A stretch of 64,000 nucleotides of DNA from Pseudoduganella plicata (GTDB lineage Bacteria; Pseudomonadota; Gammaproteobacteria; Burkholderiales; Burkholderiaceae_D), in contig NZ_CP038026.1 of NCBI RefSeq assembly GCF_004421005.1, positions 3,658,001 to 3,722,000 on the forward strand, written 5' to 3'. The notes beneath the pieces were generated by a model, which made no database searches, had not been told where the DNA came from, and saw only the letters and a program-made list of their open reading frames with translations. Positions within the stretch are counted from its first letter, which is position 1; each line of letters begins with the position of its first letter. Shown here piece after piece: positions 52,561-61,686 of this stretch. Made by a program: the position numbers and the translations under genes.

Positions 52561-54785
52561 TTACAAGGTCGCCCGCAGCGACACCATCACATTGCGCGGA
52601 TCGCCGTAGTAATTGTTGATGCCCGTCGGCGCGAACTTCTTGTAGTAGGTCTTGTCGAATACATTGTTGACATTGACCTGGAGCGCGTAGCGCTCGTTGA
52701 ACTTGTAACCCAGCATCGCGTTGTAGACAGTATAGCCACCCTGGCGCGTCGTCAGGCCGCTGCCGGTCGCGTACGCGTCGCTTTGCAGTTGCGCACCGCC
52801 GCCAACCGTCAGGCCCTGCAGCGCACCCTGGGGGCGGTAGGTGGTGAACACGCGCAGCTGGTGGCGTGGATCGATCGAGCGCAGCGGCTGGCCGACGTTG
52901 CCGGCATTGGTGTCGACCAGGTATTCGGTGCGCGTGTTGGTGTAGCCGCCCATGACCTGCCAGCCGGGCAGCAGTTCGCCAGCCACCTCGAGTTCGAAGC
53001 CCTCGCTCCGGGTCTTGCCGCCGGCGATGCGGCAGTGGCCGGTCGTGTAGTACGGCAGGCACGGGTCGGGGCTGGCGGCATCCTCGATGGCGCGGCCCAC
53101 GTTGTTGATCCGGAACACGCTCCCAGAGGCGGTCAGGCGGCCGCCGAAGAATTCGCCCTTGACGCCCGCTTCGTAGTCTTCGCCACGGATGGGATCGAGG
53201 ATATTGCCGTTGGCGTCCTTGACGTTTTGCGGCGTGAAGATCTCCGTGTAGCTGAAGTAGCCGTTGACGTTCTTTGTGAAATCGTAGACGGCGCTGGCAA
53301 ACGGTGTCGCCTCGCGGTTGATCTTGTAATTGTTGGCTGGCGTCTTGACGGCTTCGTATTCCCACCAGCTCAGCCGGCCGCCCACCATGATGGTCAGCGG
53401 ATCGGTAATCGACAGGCGCGCCGTGGCGAACGCGCCCTTCTGCCGGGTGAACGTGGGGCAGCGCTGCCCGTCATCGGGACGTCGCGCTCGGCATACGAGG
53501 TGTGCGGGTCCCACGTGCGGATATCGACGTTGTTGAGCTGATAGAGATTGCCTTGTCCCCAGCTGTCGGTGGCGTCCGTCCGCAGGCTTTCGCCGCCGAC
53601 CACGAGCTGGTGCGTGCGGCCGAACAGCGAGAACGGCCCGTTGGCCGTGACGTTGAAGTTGCGCTGGTCGCTGTCGGCGCCGGTGTACTGGGCGGTCGTT
53701 ACGTTCATCAGGTAGGGATTGGTCGCGCCAGCGGGGCGCACAAAGTAGGTCTGTTTGAACCCGTCTTTCTTCAGGTGCAGCCGGGTCCACGCGGCGCTGG
53801 CCTTGATCGTCCAGTCGTTGCCGAAGCGGTGTTCGACCTCTGCGAACGCCTGCTGGTTGTAGCGGTTCCAGCGGTTCCAGTCCGCGCCCAGGTACATTTC
53901 GCGCGGCAGGTCCAGCGGCGAGCCGTCGAGATTGGCGGGCAGGTTACCCCAGGCACCGTTGGCGTCCAGGTCGGTGTGCTGCAGGCTGGCCGTCACGGTG
54001 GTGTTGCGGCCGAGATCGGCCTCGATCACGCCGTACAGCACCTTGCGGTCCTCGTGCTTGGTCTTCTGGAAGAAATCCTTCTCGTCGTTGACGGCCACGA
54101 CGCGGCCGCGTACGGTGCCGGCCGCGTTCAGCGGGCCGGACAGGTCGCCTTCGACGCGGTAGCGGTCCCACGAGCCGACCGTGGCTCCGACGGACGCCTG
54201 CAAGGTTCTGGTTGGCCGCTTGCGCACCATGTTGACGGTGGCGGACGGGTTGCCCGATCCGCGCAGCATGCCGGATGCGCCGCGCAGCACCTCCACGCGG
54301 TCCAGCACGGCCGTATCGGGCTGGACGAACGCCGAGCCGCTCTGGTTGATGGTAAAGCCGTCGATCTGCAATGCGTCAATCTGGTAGCCGCGCGAGTAAT
54401 ACGTGACACGTTCGCTGTCGACATAATCGACCGAGACGCCCGGCGTGTTCTGCAGTACCTCCTGCAAGTCCAGCAGCGCGCGGTCGTCCAGCAACTGGCG
54501 CGTGATCACGGTCACGGGCTGGGGGATATCGCGTACGGAATCGACGCCCTTGAACACGGTGGCGTTGCGGCTGGCCAGCGAGCCCGAGCCCTCCGTGCCC
54601 GTGCCGGGCTCGGCGGTGCCGGTGACCGTCACGGTCGGCAGCGGACCGTCGGTCTCTCCCATCGGCCCGCCCGACACCTGCTGCGCGTGAGCCGCAGGAT
54701 AGATCAGCGCCATGCTGGCGCAGAGAACGGTCGCGTGAAGGTTGCAGCGGGAATGGAGACGGACGGACGTGCTGGCGGCGGACAT
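52561..54785 (-). pseudogene. TonB-dependent siderophore receptor, one frameshift
   Basis: Two frames make one siderophore receptor of about 740 residues. The first, from 54785 (AGGAG six bases upstream), has a signal peptide ending near 'AAHAQQ', the plug 'VRDIPQPVTVITRQLLDDRALLDLQEVLQNTPGVSVDY' and 'ATVNMVRKRPTR', then barrel strands to 'HTSYAERDVPMTG'. Near 53470 the frame shifts by one base and continues at 'CPTFTRQKGAFATARLSITDPLTIMVGG' to the barrel end 'RNVMVSLRATL'. The family (FpvA/FhuE-like) imports ferric siderophores using TonB. A Fur-box-like site precedes it. Decay or a sequence error are both possible. Confidence 0.88.
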
Positions 54786-54808
54786 TGCAACTCCTGGCTC
54801 TGGACTGT

Positions 54809-54842
54809 AAATGAGAATCTAAATGAGAATCACTTTCAATTG
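54809..54842 (-). promoter_or_regulatory. Fur-box-like site upstream of the siderophore receptor
   Basis: The plus strand reads AATGAGAATCT then AAATGAGAATCACTTTCAATT: two direct TGAGAAT units with an overlapping inverted TTCA unit, the form of overlapping Fur boxes (GATAATGATTCTCATTT-like on the minus strand). It lies 24-57 bases upstream of the receptor start and should give iron repression. Confidence 0.8.
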
Positions 54843-55315
54843 TAGCGCTATCGGGGCCAGGCTGTCGATCTGCTGTTGTGGATAGATAAACGGGGAGACA
54901 ACGCCGATCGCCGGCGGCAAGTGCCGGCGTCGGGTCGAGCTCGATTTTCCCGCGGCGCAGTTCGACGCCCAGCGCCAGACCCATGGCGCCGTTCGGACCT
55001 GATGACTTGCCGGGACTGGTTTCTCCCCGGCCGTACCCGGCATTCCGAAATTATCGTCCAGCCGGCTCACGGGCCGCGACAATCGCATGCCCGGGAACCG
55101 CGCCAGCGCTCGACCTTGGCCGGCCACGAACGCGCCGACGGCGTGACGACATGCAGGTCTCCGGCAGGTCGATCGGCGCCGCTATCGTGGCTGGCTCCGT
55201 CGGTTCTTCAGTCGTTATCTGCATGAACGACGCGCCGTTCTGGCATTGCCACGTCCGCGGCATCGTCTGTTGTTTGTTCGTACAAAAGACGCAATGTCCT
55301 GTTGCGTCGCCAAAA
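54843..55315. other. 473-base gap between the divergent receptor and GH16 genes, no gene identified
   Basis: Minus-strand frames here read smoothly in short pieces (for example GVELRRGKIELDPTPALAAGDRR near 54900-54970), possibly the remains of a gene, but I cannot assign a family. The remainder shows nothing recognisable. Confidence 0.35.
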
Positions 55316-55329
55316 TGGAAACGTTACCA
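55316..55329. promoter_or_regulatory. LacI-type operator upstream of the GH16 gene
   Basis: TGGAAACGTTACCA differs at one base from the perfect palindrome TGGAAACGTTTCCA at 56250. It lies 41 bases before the GH16 start, a normal place for repression by a LacI/GalR-family sugar regulator. No such regulator is encoded in the window. Confidence 0.6.
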
Positions 55330-55369
55330 TGAACCGACTCTGATATTGCATGCAACGATCAAGGACCCC

Positions 55370-56179
55370 ATGGCCTCAGCCGCAAAATTGCTGTGCGTGA
55401 CGATGGCGCTGGCGCTGCACGCCACCGCGTGGGCGGACGTGCCGGCGGGCTGGCGCCTCGTCTGGGCCGATGAATTCGACGTCGACGGCCTGCCCGATCC
55501 GGCGCGCTGGGACTATGACACGGAGCGCAACCGCGCCGGCTGGCATAACGACGAGCTGCAGTATTATGCCCGGGCCCGGCTTGAGAACAGCCGTGTCCAG
55601 AATGGCAAGCTGATCATCACCGCGCGGCGCGAAGCGCTGGCGACGCAGCCCGACTACGGCGGCCAGCAGTATTCGTCGACCCGGCTGCTCACGCGCGGCA
55701 AGGCCAGCTGGACCTATGCATTCATTGAAGTAAGGGCCAGGCTGCCTTGTGGCCGCGGCAGCTGGCCGGCGATCTGGATGCTGGGGACCAGCGGCAGATG
55801 GCCCGTCGACGGCGAGATCGACATCATGGAACATGTCGGCAACAAGCCGGGCGAGATTCTCGGCAGCGTCTACACAGGGGCCAGCAACTGGCCGATGGGC
55901 ACTGCCCGCACGGACAAGGTCTTGCTGCCCGACGCCTGCCACGCCTTCCACAATTACCAGCTGACGTGGACGCGGGAGCGCATCCGCATCGGCGTCGATG
56001 GCCGCGACTATGCGGAGCTCGTCAATCCGCAGGATGGCGACTACAACAAGTGGCCGTTCGACAGCCCGCAATATCTGCTGCTGAACCTGGCGGTGGGCGG
56101 CGGGCTGGGCGGCGAGGTGCAGGACGCCAGCTTGCCGTGGCAGTTCGAAGTGGATTACGTCCGGGTCTATCAACCCTGA
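55370..56179 (+). CDS. secreted GH16 family beta-glucanase (laminarinase type)
   Basis: This 269-residue protein has a signal peptide ('KLLCVTMALALHATAWA') and one GH16 domain. The catalytic motif is 'VDGEIDIMEHVG', with Glu149 as likely nucleophile, Asp151 as helper and Glu154 as acid/base (ExDxxE, beta-bulge type, typical of beta-1,3 or mixed-link glucanases). 'GWRLVWADEFDVDGLPDPARWDYD' at the N-terminus and 'WQFEVDYVRVYQP' at the end are family hallmarks. It should cut beta-glucans in the periplasm or outside the cell. AAGGA precedes ATG 55370. The receptor gene downstream shares its operator, so its products may be that receptor's cargo. Confidence 0.92.
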   Translation: MASAAKLLCVTMALALHATAWADVPAGWRLVWADEFDVDGLPDPARWDYDTERNRAGWHNDELQYYARARLENSRVQNGKLIITARREALATQPDYGGQQYSSTRLLTRGKASWTYAFIEVRARLPCGRGSWPAIWMLGTSGRWPVDGEIDIMEHVGNKPGEILGSVYTGASNWPMGTARTDKVLLPDACHAFHNYQLTWTRERIRIGVDGRDYAELVNPQDGDYNKWPFDSPQYLLLNLAVGGGLGGEVQDASLPWQFEVDYVRVYQP

Positions 56180-56249
56180 CAGCCCGGGTGAGCCCCGAGC
56201 AAACAGATCAAAAACATTTTGCAGGCTTGACCAGCTTTACGCCCGCCGA

Positions 56250-56263
56250 TGGAAACGTTTCCA
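56250..56263. promoter_or_regulatory. perfect 14-base LacI-type operator upstream of the TonB receptor
   Basis: TGGAAACGTTTCCA is a perfect palindrome with the central CG step typical of LacI/GalR-family operators. It lies 53 bases before the receptor start and matches the site at the GH16 gene in 13 of 14 positions. Confidence 0.7.
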
Positions 56264-56315
56264 GCAGAGAAACGGCCGTGTCACACCAATAATCGATAAG
56301 AACACAGGAGACGAA

Positions 56316-59312
56316 ATGCACTACCCCAAGGCAAAACAAAAACTGATTGCGCTGGCGGTTGCCAGCGCGTGCGCCTGGCCGGCATTGGCGCAGGCGCAGG
56401 ACCAGACCCGCCAGCCGGACACCGGGCAAACAGCCCTCAGCACGTCCGGCAGCTCGGGCGATGCGCCGGTGGCGTCCGTCGTCGTCACGGGCCTGCGCGC
56501 CAGCATGCAGTCCTCGCTGAACCTGAAACGCAATGCCGACGGCATTGTCGATGGCATCGTGGCCGAGGATATCGGCAAGTTTCCGGATACAAACCTGGCC
56601 GAATCGCTGCAGCGCATTTCCGGCGTGTCGATCGACCGCTCGATCGGCGAAGGATCCAAGGTCACGGTGCGCGGCGTCGGGCCCGATTTCAACATGGTGC
56701 TGCTCAATGGCCGGCAGATGCCGACGTCGAACCTGGGCGACCTGAATGGCCGCGCATTCGACTTCGCCAACCTGGCCTCCGAGGCGATTTCGCAGATCCA
56801 GGTCTATAAAACCAGCCGTGCCGATACGCCCACGGGCGGCATCGGCGCCACCCTGAACGTCATGACGGCGCGTCCGCTGGACCGCCCCGGCTTCCAGGCC
56901 AGCGTCGGCGTCAAGGGTGTCTACGACAAGTCGTCGTCGAACCTGCCGGGCGACGTCCAATCGGGAGACCGGGTGACGCCGGAAATCTCCGGCATCTACA
57001 GCACGACGTGGAACGACAATATGTTCGGCATCGCCGTCAGCGCCAGCTACCAGGAGCGCAACCTGGGCTACAACACGGCATCGGTCTCCAGCGGCTGGAA
57101 GGGGCCGTTTCGCGGCGACGAGAACAACTGGGGCGCGATCCCCCTGCCCGGCGCGCCTGGCTCGGAGAACATCACCAACCGCCCCGGTCCGACCGACGTC
57201 TATTCGGTGCCGCAAAACCTGAACTATGCCTTCTCCGGCGTGCAGCGCCAGCGCACCAACGGCCAGTTGACGTTCCAGTTCGCGCCGCGCAAGGACATCA
57301 CGACAACGCTCGACTACACCTATTCGGAAAACAAGATCCAGACGCGCCGCCAGGACTTGTCCGCGTGGTTCAACTTCGGCCCGTCCACCAGCAGCTGGAC
57401 CAATGGCCCGGCCGCGGGACCGCTGGTTTACACGGAGATCATCAATCCTGCCAACAGTGACATCGCCATGGGCGGCGCCGACTTCGCGACCAAAAGCGCC
57501 AACAAGTCGCTGGGCTTCAACGCGGCCTGGAAGGTCAACAACACTCTGAAGCTGGAACTGGACGCGCACCGCTCCACTGCCGAATCGATGGCGGATAGCC
57601 CGTGGGGATCGGACAACGTGCTGGGCACGTCGTCCTTCAGCCGCGGCAACACGACGGCGGACTTCAGCCAGGACTTCCCGGTCCTGTCGATCCAGGGCGC
57701 GGACTTCCAGCGCGCGCCGCAACAGGTGACAGGGTCCGCTTTCCGCAACGGCTACATGAAGGGCGAGGTGACGCAGACGCAGTTCAAGGGTCGCCTGAAG
57801 CTGCTGGAAGCGTCGGAGCTGAACTTTGGCTTGTCGGCAACAAAGGTCGACAATCGCTCGGCCTTCTCCACCATGCAGCGCGACACGTGGGGCGGCGCCA
57901 CCAGCCCGGCCGACTACCCGAGCAGCGTGTGGCACGCCGAGACCGTGCGCCAGTATTTCGACAAGATCGACGGCAGCGGCAACCCGAACCTGTTCAACAA
58001 CTTCTATACGTTCGACTTCGGGCAGGTGCGCGACCTGGCCATCAAGGCATCCGGCCGGCCCGACCTGTACTCGGTCAAGGATCACTGGGATACGGACCAG
58101 CGCACGGAGGAAAAGTCGAAGAGCCTGTACCTGCAGTTCAATACCGACTGGGACACGCACCTGCCGCTGCGCACGGCGCTGGGCCTGCGCTATGAAAAAA
58201 CCGACGTCGTATCGAGGGCCCTGGTGCCCACGGCCACGTCGATCAGCTGGGTCTCGCAGAACGAGCTGCCGGTGCAGTTTGGCGATCCGTCGTTCACGAC
58301 CCTGACCGGCAAATACCACCACCTGCTGCCCAGCCTCGACTCCGATCTTCAGCTGCGCGAGGACATGAAGCTGCGCCTGTCGTACGGCCACACGATCGGC
58401 CGGCCGCGCTACGACCAGATTGCCGGCGGCGTGGTGCTGGACCACCTGGCCCGTCTCGATGGCGGCACGGGCTCGCAGGGCAATCCGGCACTGAAGCCGG
58501 TGAAGTCGAAAAACCTGGACCTGTCCTACGAATGGTACTACGGCAAACAGAACTTCTTTGCCGTGGGCTTCTTCAAGAAGAACCTGGAGAACTACGCCGG
58601 GCAGTCGAAGGTCGACGTCACGCTGGAGAACCTGCACACCCCGGTCGGCGGCGCGTTCTGGAACGAAGCGCTGGCCAACGGCTGCGCCGGTGCCGACACG
58701 ACCTGCATCCGCAATTACATCTTCCGCAATCATGCCGGTGCCGCAGGCGTCACACGGGGCGCGGACGACGCGTCCGGCAACGCGACGGGTACGATCGTTG
58801 GCCAGCCGAACGATCCGGTGGCGAAGTTCCGCATCACGACGTTCTCGAATCAGAAGAAGGCCGACGTGAAAGGACTGGAGCTCAACGTGCAGCACATGTT
58901 TGGCGACAGCGGCTTCGGCATCTCGGCCAACTACACATATGTCGATTCCGGCCTGGGGTTCAACAACGCCGGCATCGGCGAGCAGTTCGCGCTGGTCGGG
59001 CTGTCCGATTCGGCCAACCTGATCGGCATCTATGAGAACGCCGGCTGGACGGTGCGGGCGGCCTACAACTGGCGCGACAAGTTCCTGGCCTCGACGTTCG
59101 ACGCGGCCGGCCCCAACCCGCAGTACACGGAAAGCTACGGCCAGTTCGACCTGAGCGTCAACTATGCCATCACGCCGAAACTGTCCGTGCAGTTCGAGGG
59201 CATCAACCTGACCAACGAGACGACCCGCCAGCACGGCCGCACCGAGACCATGCTGGTGAACGCGACGCAGACGGGCCCACGCTACATGTTGGGAATGCGC
59301 TACAAGTTCTGA
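56316..59312 (+). CDS. TonB-dependent receptor of a carbohydrate utilisation cluster
   Basis: This 998-residue receptor has a signal peptide ending at 'ALAQAQ', a plug with 'NADGIVDGIVAEDIGKFPDTNLAESLQRISGVSIDRSIGEGSKVTVRGVGP' and a large barrel ending 'PRYMLGMRYKF' with the aromatic last residue needed for barrel assembly. The plug signature is that of TIGR01782 receptors found with SapC and tryptophan-halogenase-like genes. By analogy with Xanthomonas and Caulobacter clusters it probably imports oligosaccharides; the GH16 gene upstream points to beta-glucan fragments. A strong hairpin follows its stop. Confidence 0.93.
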   Translation: MHYPKAKQKLIALAVASACAWPALAQAQDQTRQPDTGQTALSTSGSSGDAPVASVVVTGLRASMQSSLNLKRNADGIVDGIVAEDIGKFPDTNLAESLQRISGVSIDRSIGEGSKVTVRGVGPDFNMVLLNGRQMPTSNLGDLNGRAFDFANLASEAISQIQVYKTSRADTPTGGIGATLNVMTARPLDRPGFQASVGVKGVYDKSSSNLPGDVQSGDRVTPEISGIYSTTWNDNMFGIAVSASYQERNLGYNTASVSSGWKGPFRGDENNWGAIPLPGAPGSENITNRPGPTDVYSVPQNLNYAFSGVQRQRTNGQLTFQFAPRKDITTTLDYTYSENKIQTRRQDLSAWFNFGPSTSSWTNGPAAGPLVYTEIINPANSDIAMGGADFATKSANKSLGFNAAWKVNNTLKLELDAHRSTAESMADSPWGSDNVLGTSSFSRGNTTADFSQDFPVLSIQGADFQRAPQQVTGSAFRNGYMKGEVTQTQFKGRLKLLEASELNFGLSATKVDNRSAFSTMQRDTWGGATSPADYPSSVWHAETVRQYFDKIDGSGNPNLFNNFYTFDFGQVRDLAIKASGRPDLYSVKDHWDTDQRTEEKSKSLYLQFNTDWDTHLPLRTALGLRYEKTDVVSRALVPTATSISWVSQNELPVQFGDPSFTTLTGKYHHLLPSLDSDLQLREDMKLRLSYGHTIGRPRYDQIAGGVVLDHLARLDGGTGSQGNPALKPVKSKNLDLSYEWYYGKQNFFAVGFFKKNLENYAGQSKVDVTLENLHTPVGGAFWNEALANGCAGADTTCIRNYIFRNHAGAAGVTRGADDASGNATGTIVGQPNDPVAKFRITTFSNQKKADVKGLELNVQHMFGDSGFGISANYTYVDSGLGFNNAGIGEQFALVGLSDSANLIGIYENAGWTVRAAYNWRDKFLASTFDAAGPNPQYTESYGQFDLSVNYAITPKLSVQFEGINLTNETTRQHGRTETMLVNATQTGPRYMLGMRYKF

Positions 59313-59322
59313 CGACGCCCGC

Positions 59323-59345
59323 GGGCCGGCCATTCCGGCCGGCCC
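59323..59345. terminator. strong hairpin after the TonB receptor gene, no U-tract
   Basis: GGGCCGGCC and GGCCGGCCC form a perfect 9-bp stem around ATTCC, 10 bases after the receptor stop. Lacking a T-run it may be a partial terminator or an mRNA-stabilising hairpin that lowers expression of the downstream halogenase operon. Confidence 0.5.
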
Positions 59346-59433
59346 ATCAGTCCCTTCGAAGGGGATAATTTTCCCGTTTGCGAATTAGTTTTTCGGTTAA
59401 ACTTTTAGGCAACTTCGTCGTCAGGAACACCGT

Positions 59434-60966
59434 ATGGTTCAAGCGATTCGACGCATCGTGATTGTCGGCGGTGGCTCGGCCGGCTGGCTGACGGCCGGCA
59501 TGATCGCCGCCGACCACCAGGCGGCATCCCCGCACGGGCTGCAAGTCACGCTGATTGAATCGCCCGACGTGGCGCCCATCGGCGTGGGCGAAGGCACGTG
59601 GCCTTCCATGCGCGACACGCTGCGCCGCATCGGCGTCCCTGAGACGGCGTTCTTCCGCGAATGCGATGCCGCGTTCAAGCAAGGCTCCCTGTTCCGCGGC
59701 TGGCGCGAACCGGCAGGCGACGACTATTATTTTCACCCGTTCGTCCTGCCGCAGGGCTATGGCGAAGCGGATCTGGTCGGACCGTGGCAGGCCGCTTACG
59801 CGCAGGTGCCGTTCGCCGACCTGGTGAGCTTCCAGCCGCACCTGTGTGCAAAGGGCCGCGCGCCGAAGCAGCCGGGCACGCCGGAATACGCGGCCGTCGC
59901 CAACTACGGCTATCACCTCGACGCCGGCAAGTTCGGCGTCTTCCTGCGCAAGCACTGCCTGGAACGCCTTGGGGTGCGCTACGTGCCCGATCACGTGACC
60001 GGCATCGCCTCGCACGACAATGGCGACATCGCCGCGCTGCACACGCGCGAACATGGCGCGCTGGCGGGCGACCTGTTCATCGACTGCACGGGCATGCAGT
60101 CGCTGCTGCTGGGCCGCCACTTCGATATCCCCGTCATCTCGCAACGGCACGTGCTGTTCAACGACAGCGCGCTGGCCGTGCAGGTCCCGTACCAGAGCGA
60201 TGACAGTCCGATCGCATCGCAGACGACGTCCACCGCGCAGCGCACCGGCTGGATCTGGGACATCGGCCTGCCGACGCGGCGCGGCATCGGCCATGTCTAT
60301 TCCAGCGCCCACACGAGCGACGCGCAAGCGGAAGCCGACCTGCGCGCCTACGTTGGCAGCGAAGGCATGCCAACACCGCGCAAGCTGACGTTCGAGCCGG
60401 GCTACCGGCGCGAATTCTGGCACCGCAACTGCGTGGCCATCGGCCTGTCGGCCGGCTTTATCGAGCCGCTGGAAGCCTCCGCGCTGGCGTTGGTCGAGAT
60501 GTCGGCAGCGCTGGTCAGCGACGACCTGCCGGCCACGCGCGCGGACATGGACGTCGTCGCGCGCCGCTTCAACGACGCGTTCACCTATCGCTGGGAACGG
60601 GTCGTCGAATTCCTCAAGCTGCACTACGTGCTGAGCCGGCGCGACGGTGCCTACTGGGAGGACAACCGCAGCGAGAACACCATTCCGGAACGACTGCGCG
60701 AGCTGCTGGCGCTGTGGCGTCACCGGCCGCCGTCGCGGTTGGATTTTCATCGCATCGAGGAAGTGTTCCCGTCCGCCAGCTGGCAATACGTGCTGTACGG
60801 GATGGGATTCGTACCGGCGCCGGGCGGCACGCGCCGCGCCGACCCCGAGGCCGCCGCGCACTATTACCGCGAGGCGGCCGACCTGACGCGCAGGATGCTG
60901 GGCGCCCTGCCGTCGAACCGTGAACTGCTGGAGCATATTCGCCGCCACGGCCTGCAAAAAATATAA
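59434..60966 (+). CDS. FAD-dependent halogenase (tryptophan halogenase family)
   Basis: This 510-residue flavoprotein has the FAD motif 'IVIVGGGSAGWLTAG' (GxGxxG), the early 'VGVGEGTWPSMRDTLRRIG' motif, and 'AAFKQGSLFRGW' with Lys82 at the position of the catalytic lysine of PrnA and RebH. The halogenase WxWxIP motif appears as 'GWIWDIGLP', so Ile-Pro is replaced by Ile-Gly. 'AGFIEPLEASALALVEMS' holds the conserved Glu region. Members encoded beside TonB receptors have been shown in a few cases (for example in Brevundimonas and Xanthomonas) to halogenate indole-like compounds in vitro, but natural substrates are unknown. It heads an operon with SapC. Confidence 0.88.
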   Translation: MVQAIRRIVIVGGGSAGWLTAGMIAADHQAASPHGLQVTLIESPDVAPIGVGEGTWPSMRDTLRRIGVPETAFFRECDAAFKQGSLFRGWREPAGDDYYFHPFVLPQGYGEADLVGPWQAAYAQVPFADLVSFQPHLCAKGRAPKQPGTPEYAAVANYGYHLDAGKFGVFLRKHCLERLGVRYVPDHVTGIASHDNGDIAALHTREHGALAGDLFIDCTGMQSLLLGRHFDIPVISQRHVLFNDSALAVQVPYQSDDSPIASQTTSTAQRTGWIWDIGLPTRRGIGHVYSSAHTSDAQAEADLRAYVGSEGMPTPRKLTFEPGYRREFWHRNCVAIGLSAGFIEPLEASALALVEMSAALVSDDLPATRADMDVVARRFNDAFTYRWERVVEFLKLHYVLSRRDGAYWEDNRSENTIPERLRELLALWRHRPPSRLDFHRIEEVFPSASWQYVLYGMGFVPAPGGTRRADPEAAAHYYREAADLTRRMLGALPSNRELLEHIRRHGLQKI

Positions 60967-60984
60967 CGACAACCAAGAGACAAG

Positions 60985-61686
60985 ATGCCCAATCCCGTAC
61001 TGCTCAATAACGTCCAGCACAAGGACCTGCGCGTGCTCACGCAGCGCTCCGCCGCCCTGGGGGACGACGTGATGTTCGCCCTCACCTTCCCTGCCGAATT
61101 CCGCACGCTGCAGGCGCACTACCCGATCGTGTTTCGCAAGACGGACGACGCGACGTCGTTCGAGCCGGTGGCGCTGTTCGGCTTCCAGCCCGGCGAAAAC
61201 CTGTTCTTGAACGATACCGGCTGGGACGCGCCGGAGGTGCCGCTGCTGATCGAACGCCAGCCGTTCCTGATCGGGCGCCAGGGTGAGGAACTGATGGTGC
61301 ATATCGACGTCGAACATCCGCGCGTGGGCACGCACGACGGCGAGCCGCTGTTCCTGGAATATGGCGGCGTCACGCCGTACCTGGAGCGCATCAATTCCGT
61401 GCTGCTGACGATCCACCAGGGCCTGCAGACCCTGCCCGGGTTTGTCAAAGCGCTGCTGGAGCACGAGCTGCTGGAGTCGTTCGTCTTCGACATCGAGCTC
61501 GATGACGGTTCGCAGAACCGGCTGGCCGGCTTTTATACGATCCATGAGGAACGCCTGGCGGCGCTGGACGGCACCGCGCTGGGGCGGCTGCACAGGTCGG
61601 GCTTCCTGCAGCCGGTCTACATGGCCGTCGCGTCGCTGTCGCAGTTCCGCGCGCTGATCGCCCGCAAGAATGCTGCCCGTCGCTGA
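60985..61686 (+). CDS. SapC family protein
   Basis: This 233-residue soluble protein matches the SapC family: 'VLLNNVQHKDLRV', 'ALTFPAEFRTLQAHYPIVFRK', 'FEPVALFGFQPGENLFLN', 'RQPFLIGRQGEELMVHID' and the C-terminal 'EERLAALDGTALGRLHRSGFLQPVYMAVASLSQFRALIARKN'. The family is recurrently found next to TonB receptors and halogenase-like genes; its biochemical role is not established. It has no signal peptide. The gene follows the halogenase after 18 bases and overlaps the cupin-like gene by 17 bases. Confidence 0.9.
   Translation: MPNPVLLNNVQHKDLRVLTQRSAALGDDVMFALTFPAEFRTLQAHYPIVFRKTDDATSFEPVALFGFQPGENLFLNDTGWDAPEVPLLIERQPFLIGRQGEELMVHIDVEHPRVGTHDGEPLFLEYGGVTPYLERINSVLLTIHQGLQTLPGFVKALLEHELLESFVFDIELDDGSQNRLAGFYTIHEERLAALDGTALGRLHRSGFLQPVYMAVASLSQFRALIARKNAARR

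Noticed and set aside
56208..59333. 1041-residue open frame on the minus strand opposite the large TonB receptor
   Set aside because: It is antisense to a complete receptor, has no family features, and is explained by strong third-position GC bias.
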